DNA of 64,000 nucleotides from Pirellulimonas nuda (GTDB taxonomy: Bacteria > Planctomycetota > Planctomycetia > Pirellulales > Lacipirellulaceae), in assembly GCF_007750855.1 (NCBI RefSeq), contig NZ_CP036291.1:6546905-6610904 (forward strand), read 5' to 3'. Below are positions 46,975-55,837 of this stretch, one piece after another. Numbering within the stretch: position 1 is the stretch's first letter; every line of letters starts with the position of its first letter. The notes under the pieces are model-generated. The model had not been told where the DNA came from. It ran no database searches and worked only from the letters and a program-made list of their open reading frames with translations. Made by a program: the position numbers and the translations under genes.

Positions 46975-49900
46975 CTACGACTGCTCGTCGAGCGCCAGCG
47001 AGAACCGCGGGTCGAGGCCCACGGCGAGGCCCGGGTCAACGTCCGGCCCGGGGCCGTCTTGCTCCGGCGCGGCCGCTGCCGCTGCCGGGGCGTCGGCCTC
47101 GGAGTAGTGCGCGGCGCGGTCGACCGCCAGCAGCAACAGCAACGCGTCGTCCGCCGAAACCTCTGAAGACGGGCTGCTGAGCTGCGCCGCTCGCCCGGCG
47201 CTCGGGGCCGCGAGAGGGGCTAGCACGAGCCCGGCGGCCGGATCCGAGGCGACGGGATCCGCCACGACTGAACCCGCCACGACGGGGCTGCCCACCGCGG
47301 CCGCGATCGGCTCGGCGTACGCGGCCTGCGGGGTCGACGCACCGCCGGAAGCCGCCACGGCCAGGGGTGTTGTCGTCTGCCCCAGCGCGTCGCGCCACAC
47401 GCTGTAGTCGGCGGCGTCGACCACTAGGTCGCCGTTGCCGTCGGCGTCCAACTGCGTGGTCGAGCCGAACGTGCTGCGCCACACGTCGTAGTCGGCCGAA
47501 TCGACGATCCGGTCGCGGTTGTAGTCGCCCGGGCCGAAGGGGAGTTCGGCGACGTCGAAGGCGGCCTCGTTGATTGCGCTCCACTGGCCTCCGTCGATGG
47601 CGCGTGCGCGGACCTCGCCCGAGGCCAGCAGCACCGGGCCGCTGGCGGGGTTGTAGAGCACCGCGGAGGGAGAGACCGCGCCGCCCGGGAGCCGCGGGTC
47701 GGAGCCGTCGGTGGTGTAGTAGACGTGGTCGGCGCCCGAGGGGATAGAAATCTGCAGCACGAACCCGGCCGTCACCGACCCGCCGTGCTGGTTGAATCCG
47801 GGGGCGTCGAGATCGGGGTAGTAGCCCTGGTCGCGCATCGCGGCGATCAACTGGGCGGCGTTGCCGACCATCAGGCCGGCGATCTGGTTCACCTCGTTCT
47901 GCCAATCGACGTCGCGGGTGCGGGTCGGCTGCCCCAGCGTCTCGAGGGCGTCGCCCCAGCGGGCCGACTCGGCCACCACGGCGTCTCGGACGTAGTCGTT
48001 CAGCGTGTTCCACCGCTCCAGCGAGCTGGCGTCGGTCAGCAGGCCGTCGTTGGCCAGGTGCTGATGGGCTCGGTCGGCGAACTGCTGCATGAACTCGTCG
48101 CTCTGCACCAGGGCCCGCCAGATCTTGGTGGCGGGGGTCGAGGTGTTGGAGCCGACACGGAACGCCGGGTGCACCCAGGCGCCGTCGACCGAGCCGCCGT
48201 TGCTGGTGTCCCACGACCACTCCCCGTCCCAGGCGAAGAACTTGGTCGGCGTGGGCTGGTCGTTGCGGTTGCTGGCGTACCAGTTGTTGTTGGGCCAGTC
48301 GGTGGTGGCCTGGTACCAGTTCAGCAGCAGGTAGTCTGTGAAGTTCTCGACGTCGATGTACTGCTTCAGCTCTTCGTAGTTGACCGCCACGCTCATGTCC
48401 TTCTGCAGCAGGGCGCCCTGCAGGTAGTTCCACCGCGTGGCGTCGCCGGAGGTCCGGCCGTCGTGGTTGATCGAGAACCACTCCTCGTCGGCGCCGCCGA
48501 AGTACTCCGACGAGAAGCCCTCGTCGGGACGCTCGACCGGGTTGTAGAGCCCCCAGTAGATGCCGTTGATGTACAGGTGCACGAAGGCGCCGTGCGAGCC
48601 GTACCCCTGCATCGCGATCTGGGTGTCGCGGTACCACTGGTCCTCCGTGTAGGTGGTCATGCTGGGGTTCCAGGCCCGCGACCACGCGCGGTTGTTGCCC
48701 GCCCGCAGCACGAGGTTGTCCAGCACGTTGGCCGCGGTGTCGCCATTGAGCGGCGACTGCCGGAACAGGTCGGAGACCAGCTTGGTGGGGCCGTACTCCG
48801 GCTTGAAGCTCAGCCGCAGCGACCGCTTCAGGCGGTTGTGGCTGTGGGGCTCGATGCCGCCGTCGACCTGCTGGTTCAGTCCGGGGTTGGCGGGGTCGAA
48901 GATCTCGACGCTCACCGGCTCCTCGCTCTCGCCGGAGTAGAACCCGCCGGAGCCGTACATGTCCGCCAGGTTCACCGTCAACGCCATGGTCGGGATGGCC
49001 TGCAGACCGCTCAGCAGCGCGTCGTGGTAGGCGGGGTTGTTGACGACAGCGGGGTCCATCTCGTAGTCGGTGGGCGCAAACTTGCCCGCCCCCACGCTCA
49101 CCACCGTGTTGGGGTGGCCCGCGATGTTGGCCGGCTGCTGGATGACGTCTTCCAGGAACAAGAACGAATGGGTCTGCACCGTGGTGGGCTGCATCCCCGT
49201 CTTGTAGGCGATGGCCCGCACGACGCCGGTGGTAGAGATGGGGATCGCGCCGGTGTAGACCTGCCCGACGGTGGTCGAGGGCGCTGAGCCGTTGGTGGTG
49301 TAGCGGATGGTGGCCCCCACGGTGTCGCTGGCGAGCACCAGGTTGAACGCCGCGTCGTAGAACCCCCGTTCGTGGCTGAACTGTGGGTTGGCGACCTGGT
49401 TCACCAGGCTCGCCAGGTTCAGCACCCCGGGGGTGGGGGTCTGCAAGAAGCCGGCCGGCTCGGGGTTCAGGTCGAGCGCGATCAGCTCTGGATGGATCAA
49501 GAAGTCGGTGCTGCCCACCGTCCGGTTGAGCCCGTGGATCGCCAGCACGTTGTTCCCCTCGACCAGCAGCGACCGCTGGCCCGTCAGGTCGACGGTCGCC
49601 GTGGAGGGGGCGCCGGCGGGGGTGCTAGCGGTGGCGACGGAGTTCCACACCGCCGAGGCGGGGGCGTTGCCCCGGGCGACCTCCGTGCCGTTCAGGTAGG
49701 CCACGAAGCCGTCGTCGAACTGCATCTTCAACAGCAGCCCCTCGACCTCCGCCAGGTCGCTCACGGTGAACGGGACCCGCAGGTAGGCGGACGAGCCGAC
49801 CCCCTGCATCGCGGTGCGGATATCGGTGCCGATCAGCGGGGCGTAGTCGCCCCCCGTGTGATACCCCACGGCGCTGGCGACGGGCGTCCAGGCCGAGGCG

Positions 49901-50442
49901 TCGAAGCCGGGGGCGGTCCAGGCGGTACCCAGCGAGCCGTTGGTGGGGATCAGCACCCCCGCTCCGCTGGCGGGCAGCAGCTCGACGCCGACCGGCGTGT
50001 AGCCGTAGGAGACGTTGGCGCTCTGCGCCGGGAACTGTGGGTCGTAGGCCGAGGCGACCGTGACGCCGTCCGGCGCGACGAGCCCCAGGTACTCTCCCCC
50101 GGCCGAGAGGCTGAAGTTGGCGTGGAGCTCCGAGGCCGGGTCGGTGCGGTCCTTGCTGGAGGCGAACACCACCAGGCTCCCCCCGGCGGGGATGCTGACG
50201 CTGGGGAACTGCCACTTGGTGAGGTTCGACCCGTTGTCGGTCAGGTACCAGCCCCCCAGGTCGACCGGCGTGAGCGCCGGGTTGGTGATCTCCAGCCAGT
50301 CGGAGAAGTCCCCGTCTTGGTCTTGCAGCCCCCCGCTGTTGGAGGCCAGCAGCTCGCTGATGAACGGGGTCGCCGACAGCAGGTGACGGACCTCAAGCGT
50401 TTCGAACGATAGAGCCGCCCGACGCACCCTTCGAAAACTCAT
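46975..50442 (-). CDS. Large surface protein: lamin-tail, CotH and dockerin domains
   Basis: The start at 50442 gives 'MSFRRVRRAALSFETLEVR' HLLS, a planctomycete-type N-terminal export signature. The protein is 1155 residues. Domains are a lamin-tail fold (about 25-125: FISELLASNSGGLQDQDGDFSDWLEITN), a beta-rich region with 'LLLKMQFDDGFVAYLNG', a chitobiase/FN3-like domain ('GATIRYTTNGSAPSTT'), a CotH-type kinase region (about 480-830: 'RLSFKPEYGPTKLVSDLF', GLYNPVERPDEGF, KFFAWDGEWSWD), another FN3-like domain ('DHVYYTTDGSDPRLPGG') and a dockerin pair (GDYNRDRIVDSADYDVW; DLVVDAADYSVW). Ala/Ser/Asp-rich ends follow. It is predicted to be cell-surface or secreted; its substrate is unknown. Confidence 0.9.
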   Translation of the reverse strand: MSFRRVRRAALSFETLEVRHLLSATPFISELLASNSGGLQDQDGDFSDWLEITNPALTPVDLGGWYLTDNGSNLTKWQFPSVSIPAGGSLVVFASSKDRTDPASELHANFSLSAGGEYLGLVAPDGVTVASAYDPQFPAQSANVSYGYTPVGVELLPASGAGVLIPTNGSLGTAWTAPGFDASAWTPVASAVGYHTGGDYAPLIGTDIRTAMQGVGSSAYLRVPFTVSDLAEVEGLLLKMQFDDGFVAYLNGTEVARGNAPASAVWNSVATASTPAGAPSTATVDLTGQRSLLVEGNNVLAIHGLNRTVGSTDFLIHPELIALDLNPEPAGFLQTPTPGVLNLASLVNQVANPQFSHERGFYDAAFNLVLASDTVGATIRYTTNGSAPSTTVGQVYTGAIPISTTGVVRAIAYKTGMQPTTVQTHSFLFLEDVIQQPANIAGHPNTVVSVGAGKFAPTDYEMDPAVVNNPAYHDALLSGLQAIPTMALTVNLADMYGSGGFYSGESEEPVSVEIFDPANPGLNQQVDGGIEPHSHNRLKRSLRLSFKPEYGPTKLVSDLFRQSPLNGDTAANVLDNLVLRAGNNRAWSRAWNPSMTTYTEDQWYRDTQIAMQGYGSHGAFVHLYINGIYWGLYNPVERPDEGFSSEYFGGADEEWFSINHDGRTSGDATRWNYLQGALLQKDMSVAVNYEELKQYIDVENFTDYLLLNWYQATTDWPNNNWYASNRNDQPTPTKFFAWDGEWSWDTSNGGSVDGAWVHPAFRVGSNTSTPATKIWRALVQSDEFMQQFADRAHQHLANDGLLTDASSLERWNTLNDYVRDAVVAESARWGDALETLGQPTRTRDVDWQNEVNQIAGLMVGNAAQLIAAMRDQGYYPDLDAPGFNQHGGSVTAGFVLQISIPSGADHVYYTTDGSDPRLPGGAVSPSAVLYNPASGPVLLASGEVRARAIDGGQWSAINEAAFDVAELPFGPGDYNRDRIVDSADYDVWRSTFGSTTQLDADGNGDLVVDAADYSVWRDALGQTTTPLAVAASGGASTPQAAYAEPIAAAVGSPVVAGSVVADPVASDPAAGLVLAPLAAPSAGRAAQLSSPSSEVSADDALLLLLAVDRAAHYSEADAPAAAAAAPEQDGPGPDVDPGLAVGLDPRFSLALDEQS

Positions 50443-50746
50443 AGCCAGCGCCCTAAAGGAGAAGAGGAGCAACATCCCCGCGCAAGGCGGGGGGGGCGGC
50501 GTCCGACCCAGACCGACCCGCCGCGGCAACACGAGTTCGGGAGCGGTGGATCGGGGCCGGTAGTCCCTGATGCATACAATAATTAATTTTTCGTTAGGAC
50601 GCGAACATTCCGCGCACAGATTTATTTTCGGCGCAGCCGGCCGCCCCCGCACCCCATCCCCACTAGGCGGGCAACGCAGCGGCGGGGGAGACTGAACGCC
50701 CTGCTGCACGGATCCACCCCGCCGCCGTCCCACCCCCCGCCCCGCC
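50443..50746. other. Divergent promoter region with an AT-rich island
   Basis: This 304-base gap separates the minus-strand CotH gene and the plus-strand DtxR-type gene. In strongly GC-rich DNA it has a short AT-rich stretch, about 50571-50598 (ATGCATACAATAATTAATTT and beyond), ending TTCGTTAGGA. That is a likely promoter or operator area. A DtxR-type site is possible but no full palindrome was found. Confidence 0.4.
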
Positions 50747-51442
50747 ATGCCCAGCCTGACCGTCGAGAACTACCTCAAGGCGATCCTGGCCCTGGCCGAG
50801 CCGGACGGCGCCGTGCCGGACGCGGGGGGTGACGCGGCGGGGGACGGCAGCGCCCCGGTCTCTACCGGCCGGATCGCCACGGCGCTAGGGGTCTCCCCCG
50901 GCACGGTCACCAGCATGCTCAAGACGCTGGACGAGGGGGGGCTGATCGCCTACGCCCCCTACAGCGGCGCCAGGCTGACCCGCGCCGGCCGGGCGATCGC
51001 TACCCGAGTGGTCCGCCGCCACCGGCTGATCGAGCTGTTCCTGGTGCAGACGCTCGGGCTGAGCTGGGACGAGGTGCACGACGAGGCAGAGCACATGGAG
51101 CACGCGGTGAGCGACGCCCTGGTAGAGCGGATCGACGCCTTCTTGGGCCGGCCCGAGGTCGACCCCCACGGCTCGCCGATCCCCTCGGCCGACGGCGCCA
51201 TCGCCGCGACCGCCGACCACCGCCTCGACGCCTGCGACGTCGGCCAGCGGTTCGAGGTGGTCCGCGTTGACGACCAGTCCCCCGAAACGCTCCGCGGGCT
51301 CAGCGAGGCGGGGCTGCTGCTGGGGGTGGTCGCCCGGCTCACCCGCCAGAAGCCGCTGGGGTGCGTGGTGGAGATCGACGGCGCCCCGGTGGCGCTCGAC
51401 GCAGAGCAGTCGGCCGCGGTGTTCGTCCGCGTGCTGGGGTAA
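50747..51442 (+). CDS. DtxR/MntR-family metal-dependent repressor
   Basis: The 231-residue regulator has an N-terminal winged HTH (SLTVENYLKAILALAE, a Gly/Ala/Asp insert at residues 22-36, then VSTGRIATALGVSPGTVTSMLKTLDEGGLI). The dimerisation and metal-binding domain follows: 'VVRRHRLIELFLVQTLGLSW', DEVHDEAEHMEHAVSDALVERIDAFL and HGSPIP, with the usual His/Glu ligands. The C-terminal part, 'SEAGLLLGVVARLTRQKPLG', fits an FeoA/SH3-like domain. It would sense Fe2+ or Mn2+. The target transporter is not in the window. The insert in the HTH lead is unusual for the family. Confidence 0.9.
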   Translation: MPSLTVENYLKAILALAEPDGAVPDAGGDAAGDGSAPVSTGRIATALGVSPGTVTSMLKTLDEGGLIAYAPYSGARLTRAGRAIATRVVRRHRLIELFLVQTLGLSWDEVHDEAEHMEHAVSDALVERIDAFLGRPEVDPHGSPIPSADGAIAATADHRLDACDVGQRFEVVRVDDQSPETLRGLSEAGLLLGVVARLTRQKPLGCVVEIDGAPVALDAEQSAAVFVRVLG

Positions 51443-51469
51443 ACCGGGGGGCGAGCCGTCGGCGCGCAC

Positions 51470-51509
51470 AAAAAAGGCCGCGGCGGGTTGCCCCGACGCG
51501 GCCTTTTTT
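51470..51509. terminator. Bidirectional terminator after dtxR-type gene
   Basis: AAAAAAGGCCGCG (51470-51482) pairs perfectly with CGCGGCCTTTTTT (51497-51509) across a 14-base loop. The T-run at the end makes a strong intrinsic terminator on the plus strand and the A-run allows function on the other strand. Confidence 0.9.
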
Positions 51510-51512
51510 AAG

Positions 51513-51649
51513 AAGACTTTCCGGTCGATTGCGACGGAGTGGAGTCGCTCGAAGAAGAACGCGGATCGAACAGCGCTGCGCGCTGCTATAGCCGAACCGG
51601 GCTCATCGAAAAATTGGTCCTCCCGACGGAATGCTGACCGGAAAGTCTT
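51513..51649. repeat. Small element with perfect 14-bp terminal inverted repeats
   Basis: AAGACTTTCCGGTC (51513-51526) and GACCGGAAAGTCTT (51636-51649) are exact complements. The interior (about 109 bases) has smaller symmetric pieces such as AGCGCTGCGCGCT. Size and structure suit a MITE-like element or a structured RNA; no direct-repeat target duplication was clear. Confidence 0.55.
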
Positions 51650-51886
51650 GGACGGTATTCGGCCATACGTTTCCCCCCTGCCAATGGTTCGGGGGGCGTG
51701 GGCCGCGTTTGGTTTGTTCTGCGAGTGGTATCGACTCGGGCAGGGGTCCGGCGTGAGCCGAGCCCCCGAATGCCGGGCGTCACACGTATGACGCTTCCAG
51801 GGGCGGGAACCCTACCACGCAATTCTAGTCTGTGAAAGAGCCGATGGATCGGTTTTTTACTGTCGCAAAGCCCATGCCACTGCGGC

Positions 51887-51976
51887 CGATAGCCGGCGGG
51901 CTCCGCCCCTTCGGTGGATCGGTCGGAGCCGCACGGGTTGGTGACGCGTCGACGGGGCGGAGCCCGCCGGCTATCG
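51887..51976. repeat. Perfect 23-bp inverted repeat
   Basis: CGATAGCCGGCGGGCTCCGC plus CCC (51887-51909) is the exact reverse complement of 51954-51976. The loop is about 44 bases. It is another REP-like palindrome, distantly similar in wording (TAGCC...GGGGCGGAGCCC) to the element at 1811-1938. Confidence 0.8.
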
Positions 51977-52073
51977 CGACTTGGGCAGTCGGTAACTGCC
52001 GGGGGACTGCTGTGGTGGGGGGGCGCTCGATCTGCTAGGGTCCGCCGCCCTCGAAATGCGCGCGAGCTATCTC

Positions 52074-52766
52074 ATGACACAAAACCGACTATCCGTCCTG
52101 CTTTCGCTCCTGCTCGGAGTGGTCGTCGGCTGCACCTCTGGCATCGGGGGTCGGCTCGGCGACCGGCTGTTCCCGCGGCCGGAGATCACGTCGTACGAGA
52201 CCCCGAAGAAGCGGATCGCCGAAGTGGAGGGGCTCGCCGCCCGCGCCACGGGTAAGGACACCCCCGAGCAGCAAGAGCTGGTGGCCCAGCTCGCCCGACG
52301 CATCCAGACCGAACCCGACCCGCTTGTGCGTCGGTCGATCGTCAAGGCGGTCGGCGGCTTCCAGACGCCGCTGGCCAACCAGGTGTTGATCGCCGGCAGC
52401 AGCGACGCCGACGCGGGGGTCCGCAGCGCGTGCTGCCAGGGGCTGGCCGGTCGCACTTCGCCCGAAGCGGTCGCCCGGCTCGGAGAGCTGGTGCGGGCCG
52501 ACGAGAACTTCGATGTTCGCGTCGCGGCCGTCAGAGCGTTGGGAGAATCGGGGGGCAGCGACGCCCCCAAGGCGCTGCTGGCGGCGCTAGAAGACCGCGA
52601 CCCTGCCATGCAGTTGGTCGCGATGGAATCGATGCGGTCGGCCACCGGCCGCGACCTGGGTCAGGACGTCAACGCGTACGTGGCGCTGGCCCGCGGGGAG
52701 ACGCCGCAACCCCCGGCGCGCGAGTCGGCCGTGGCGCGGACACTGAAAGAGTGGTCCCCCTTCTGA
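52074..52766 (+). CDS. HEAT-repeat lipoprotein
   Basis: I chose ATG 52074, which places a lipoprotein signal 'MTQNRLSVLLSLLLGVVVGC' at the N-terminus (lipobox VVVGC, Cys20). An ATG at 52056 is six codons earlier. The soluble part (about 30-220 of 230) is made of HEAT-like helical pairs: 'DPLVRRSIVKAVGGFQTPLA', 'DAGVRSACCQGLAGRTSPEA', 'FDVRVAAVRALGESGGSDAP' and 'DPAMQLVAMESMRSATG'. It should be a membrane-anchored scaffold or binding protein facing the periplasm. Function unknown. Confidence 0.82.
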   Translation: MTQNRLSVLLSLLLGVVVGCTSGIGGRLGDRLFPRPEITSYETPKKRIAEVEGLAARATGKDTPEQQELVAQLARRIQTEPDPLVRRSIVKAVGGFQTPLANQVLIAGSSDADAGVRSACCQGLAGRTSPEAVARLGELVRADENFDVRVAAVRALGESGGSDAPKALLAALEDRDPAMQLVAMESMRSATGRDLGQDVNAYVALARGETPQPPARESAVARTLKEWSPF

Positions 52767-53014
52767 TAGCGGCGCCGGCGCCCGCTTTGCTTGCCCGGTT
52801 GGCTACGCGGCTCGCGCCGTTTGCCTAGTGTCTCGCCCCCGTTGGGGGGCGCGAGAAACGCCCCGCATCGGACTGATGCCGTCCGCGGCGGTTCCCGATA
52901 CCTCTGTCTGTGGCGCCCTGTGTCTAGCGGTGCGCCCCAGGCCCGGCGGCGCAGCCTCGTGCTGTGCGGCTCGGGGGAAAGGAATCGTTCGCGGAAACGT
53001 GGGGGGGGATCTCG

Positions 53015-54958
53015 ATGCGGAAGCGCGCGCCCATTGGGCTATCGAAACGGGGCCTATCGCAGCGGATGCTGGCCGGGGCGCAACGCCTGGGCGTCTCGAT
53101 GGTCTACGCAGGGGTCTACGCGGGCGCCTGCTCGGGCGTCGCGCTGGGCGCGGCGCCGTCTGGCAGCCCCCCTCCGATGGCGCCCCCGGCGATCTACGAC
53201 AGCGGTTGGTCGCTGGCGCCCGGGCCGCGCATTGCGCTGGCCAAAGGGAGCATCGCCGCGGACGTGGTGCTGCCCCCCGACGCGCTGGACCAGCTCGAGC
53301 TCCCCGCCTCGCCGGTCCCTGTAGAGACAGGCCTGCAGTGGCGCCCCGCCAAGAGCGCCACCCCGCAGCCAGAGCCGGCCGACGGCCCGAGCCTCGGACA
53401 CGCCGGCCCCGCGCTGAGCGGCCCCGCGGCCGTGGCCCCCGGCGTGGCGCCTCAAGCCGCCGCGCCGCAGGCGACTGATTCACCACAGGCTGCAGATGCG
53501 CCGCAAGGTACTGGGCCCGAGGCGAAGACCGAACCAAAGCCGGCGCCCGCGACCCGGGTTCCCGCGGTGGTCGCCGCGCCCAGCAGCGAGCGCGACCTGA
53601 TGAAGGCCTTCTCCAGGCCGATCGCCAGCGCGCCCCAGGGGAGCGCCGAGCGCAAGCCGATGGAGGGCCCCTCGGCCAAGGACATCCTGCGTGGCATGGG
53701 GACCACCCCGGAAGCGGCCAAGCCCGCAGCCCCCGCGGCCTCACAGCCCACCGGGCAGCCCAGCCCGCTGAAGATCGACACCGACGCCGCGCCGCTGGCC
53801 AAGCCCGCCGAAGCGCCCCGGACCGCCCCCAAGCAGTCCGCGCCGGTCCAGCAACGCACCCCCGCTACGCAGACGTCCCCGCCGCAGGCGGCGCCCGCCG
53901 CGCCGCTCAAGCCGCTCAGCCGCAGCCAGATGTACCTGCGTTCGCGTCTGCGGTCGGTGCTGGCGTACTACTACAACAAGCCGCTCAACAGCCGCGACCA
54001 CGACCCGTGGCAGGTGATGCACGGCATGCTCGCCTACGAGCTGCACAGCAAGATCCTAGACGGCGGCCCCACCGGCAGCCCGATCACCTCCATCGGCTAC
54101 CTCTGCTACAACAAGCCGTGCAAGGGCAAGACGATGCTGTCGGTAAACGCCGATGGCGAGCTCGACGTGCGCGTGGGCGTCGGCCTGCAGGGGCACAAGG
54201 GGCAGTTCCTGGCCATGCTGGCCCAGAGCAACGTGAGCCCGGAGTACCCGATCCGCGTCGACGGCCAGGAGTTCACCATCGCGGACCTGATCCGCTCGGA
54301 GCAGCGGAGCTGCTTCTCGCGCACCGAGCTGTCGTTCAAGCTGATGGCGCTGATGCACTACCTGCCCTCGGACGCGACCTGGGTGAACGAGAACGGCGAA
54401 CAGTGGGACATCCCCAAGCTGATCGCCGACGAACGGACCCAGAAGATCCGCGGCGCCGCCTGCGGCGGCACCCACCGGCTGATGGGGTTGGGGCTGGCCG
54501 TGCGGAAGCGCGCCCTGCGGGGCGAGCCGATGGACGGCGAGTGGGGCCAAGCGGCCAAGTTCGTGGAGAGCTACCAGAACTACTGCTTCCGGCTGCAAAA
54601 CTCCGACGGCAGCATGAGCACCGAGTGGTTCCGCGGCCCGGGCGAAGAAGACGACATCGACCGCCGGATCCGCACCACCGGGCACCAGGTCGAGCTGCTG
54701 GCCGCCACGCTGCCGGACGAGAAGCTGGAGTACTACCGCACGGTCCGCGCGGTCACCTACCTCACCAACCTGCTGGCGACCAACACCAAGCACGAGTGGG
54801 AAGAGGGGACCCTGTGCCACGCGCTGCACGCATTGGTGGTGTACGACCGCCGGGTGTTCGGGCCGCACGACAAGCAGCCGGTGATCGCCGGCCGACCGGC
54901 ACAGCAGCCACAGCAGCAGCGGACGGGGCAGTCGCAGCCGTCGGTGCGTTCGCGGTAG
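53015..54958 (+). CDS. Planctomycete exported protein with toroid-like C-terminal domain
   Basis: The start at ATG 53015 follows a GGGGGGGA ribosome-binding site. The 647-residue product has a basic lead, a hydrophobic segment near residues 20-45 (LGVSMVYAGVYAGACSGVALG) ending AAPSG, a long Pro/Ala-rich low-complexity region (about 50-300) and a conserved C-terminal domain (about 305-620) starting 'MYLRSRLRSVLAYYYNKPL' with HDPWQVMHGMLAYELHSKI, 'AACGGTHRLMGLGLAVRKRA', MSTEWFRGPGEEDDID and 'TTGHQVELLAATLPDEKLEY'. Repeated short helical segments suggest an alpha/alpha-toroid fold. Orthologues in planctomycetes sometimes carry misleading names; function unknown. Confidence 0.75.
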   Translation: MRKRAPIGLSKRGLSQRMLAGAQRLGVSMVYAGVYAGACSGVALGAAPSGSPPPMAPPAIYDSGWSLAPGPRIALAKGSIAADVVLPPDALDQLELPASPVPVETGLQWRPAKSATPQPEPADGPSLGHAGPALSGPAAVAPGVAPQAAAPQATDSPQAADAPQGTGPEAKTEPKPAPATRVPAVVAAPSSERDLMKAFSRPIASAPQGSAERKPMEGPSAKDILRGMGTTPEAAKPAAPAASQPTGQPSPLKIDTDAAPLAKPAEAPRTAPKQSAPVQQRTPATQTSPPQAAPAAPLKPLSRSQMYLRSRLRSVLAYYYNKPLNSRDHDPWQVMHGMLAYELHSKILDGGPTGSPITSIGYLCYNKPCKGKTMLSVNADGELDVRVGVGLQGHKGQFLAMLAQSNVSPEYPIRVDGQEFTIADLIRSEQRSCFSRTELSFKLMALMHYLPSDATWVNENGEQWDIPKLIADERTQKIRGAACGGTHRLMGLGLAVRKRALRGEPMDGEWGQAAKFVESYQNYCFRLQNSDGSMSTEWFRGPGEEDDIDRRIRTTGHQVELLAATLPDEKLEYYRTVRAVTYLTNLLATNTKHEWEEGTLCHALHALVVYDRRVFGPHDKQPVIAGRPAQQPQQQRTGQSQPSVRSR

Positions 54959-55017
54959 GCCGCTGTGCCAGGGCGGTTTTTTTTGACAACAGGCGGGCAG
55001 TTTGCGAGACTAGGCGC

Positions 55018-55368
55018 ATGGAGATCTCTCTTACGCCCCTAGAGCAAACCCGACTGGCTAGCATGGCCACGCAGGCGGGCTTTGACAGCGTCGACCGCTT
55101 CGTCGCCGAACACGTAGCCGCGCTCGCCTGCGAGCCGCTGCCGGAGGAGATCGGGCGCCTGTCGCCCGAAGCACTGCGGGAGAGCCTCGCCATGTGCGAC
55201 CTCGGCATGCGCCAGGCCCAGCACGGATTGGCGATCCCCGTCGACGAGTCGCGTCAAGCCGTAGCAGGGCGGCTGGAGCGCCTTGAGTCGCCGACGAGTG
55301 GGCCTCCAATTGCTGGTGCTTCGCGTACTGAGCGTACTGACGAGGAGCCTCGCGAGCAGTCGCGATGA
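55018..55368 (+). CDS. Antitoxin-like partner of ParE toxin
   Basis: The 116-residue protein begins 'MEISLTPLEQTRLASMATQA' with FDSVDRFVAEHVAALA, in the antidote style of ParD-like proteins. The C-terminal part is Glu/Arg/Thr-rich and charged. It overlaps the ParE-type toxin by 4 bases (ATGA). The antitoxin call rests on its position and helical N-terminus; no full family signature was recognised. Confidence 0.7.
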   Translation: MEISLTPLEQTRLASMATQAGFDSVDRFVAEHVAALACEPLPEEIGRLSPEALRESLAMCDLGMRQAQHGLAIPVDESRQAVAGRLERLESPTSGPPIAGASRTERTDEEPREQSR

Positions 55369-55697
55369 TCCGTTACCGGGTGGTCGTGACGCCCATCGCG
55401 GTAGACAAGATCGCAGAGTACGCGGCGTACATCGCCCAGCAGGCTGGATCGATCGAGGTGGCGACGCGCTGGTCGGACCGTGTCCACGCCAAGTTGAGCA
55501 CGCTCTGCACCTTCCCTGCCCGCCATGGCTTAGCCGAAGAAGACGCTCACCGCGGTTACACCATCCGCAGGCAGATCGTCGGCAAGCACTTGGCGCTCTA
55601 CACCGTGGACGAAGTGAGCCGGACGGTTTACGTAGTCGGGTTCCGGCACGGCCACATGCTGCCGCGCCCCGATGAGCTGCCGGAAAGCCCGCGGTAG
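55365..55697 (+). CDS. ParE/RelE-type toxin
   Basis: The 110-residue protein has the RelE/ParE fold pattern: 'MIRYRVVVTPIAVDKIAEYA', 'AATRW'-like VATRWSDRVHAKLSTLCTFPARHGLAEED, YTIRRQIVGKHLALYTVDEVSRTVYVVGFRHG with the conserved R-x(V)-x(V)-x-FRHG end. It would inhibit gyrase (ParE) or cleave mRNA (RelE). It is translationally coupled to the antitoxin-like gene before it. Confidence 0.88.
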   Translation: MIRYRVVVTPIAVDKIAEYAAYIAQQAGSIEVATRWSDRVHAKLSTLCTFPARHGLAEEDAHRGYTIRRQIVGKHLALYTVDEVSRTVYVVGFRHGHMLPRPDELPESPR

Positions 55698-55837
55698 GGC
55701 GGCAAGGGGCGGCCCACACCCTGGGCGATTGTTGCGCGATTGAAAGCGATCGCTCCATCCGCTAACTTGGGGGGTGTGCGGCGGCCTCTCCGCTCGCGAC
55801 ACTTGCCCCCTCCCTTTTTGGCGACCGGATCCGACCG

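Larger units (their letters stand above)
51510..52073. other. Gene-free region containing two inverted-repeat elements
   Basis: The stretch between the terminator and the HEAT lipoprotein gene holds a 137-base element bounded by 14-bp inverted repeats (51513-51649) and a 23-bp perfect palindrome (51887-51976). No coding ORF is credible. Confidence 0.5.

Noticed and set aside
46935..47180. Small plus-strand ORFs opposite the CotH gene end
   Set aside because: Arg/Pro-rich antisense frames of a GC-rich coding region.
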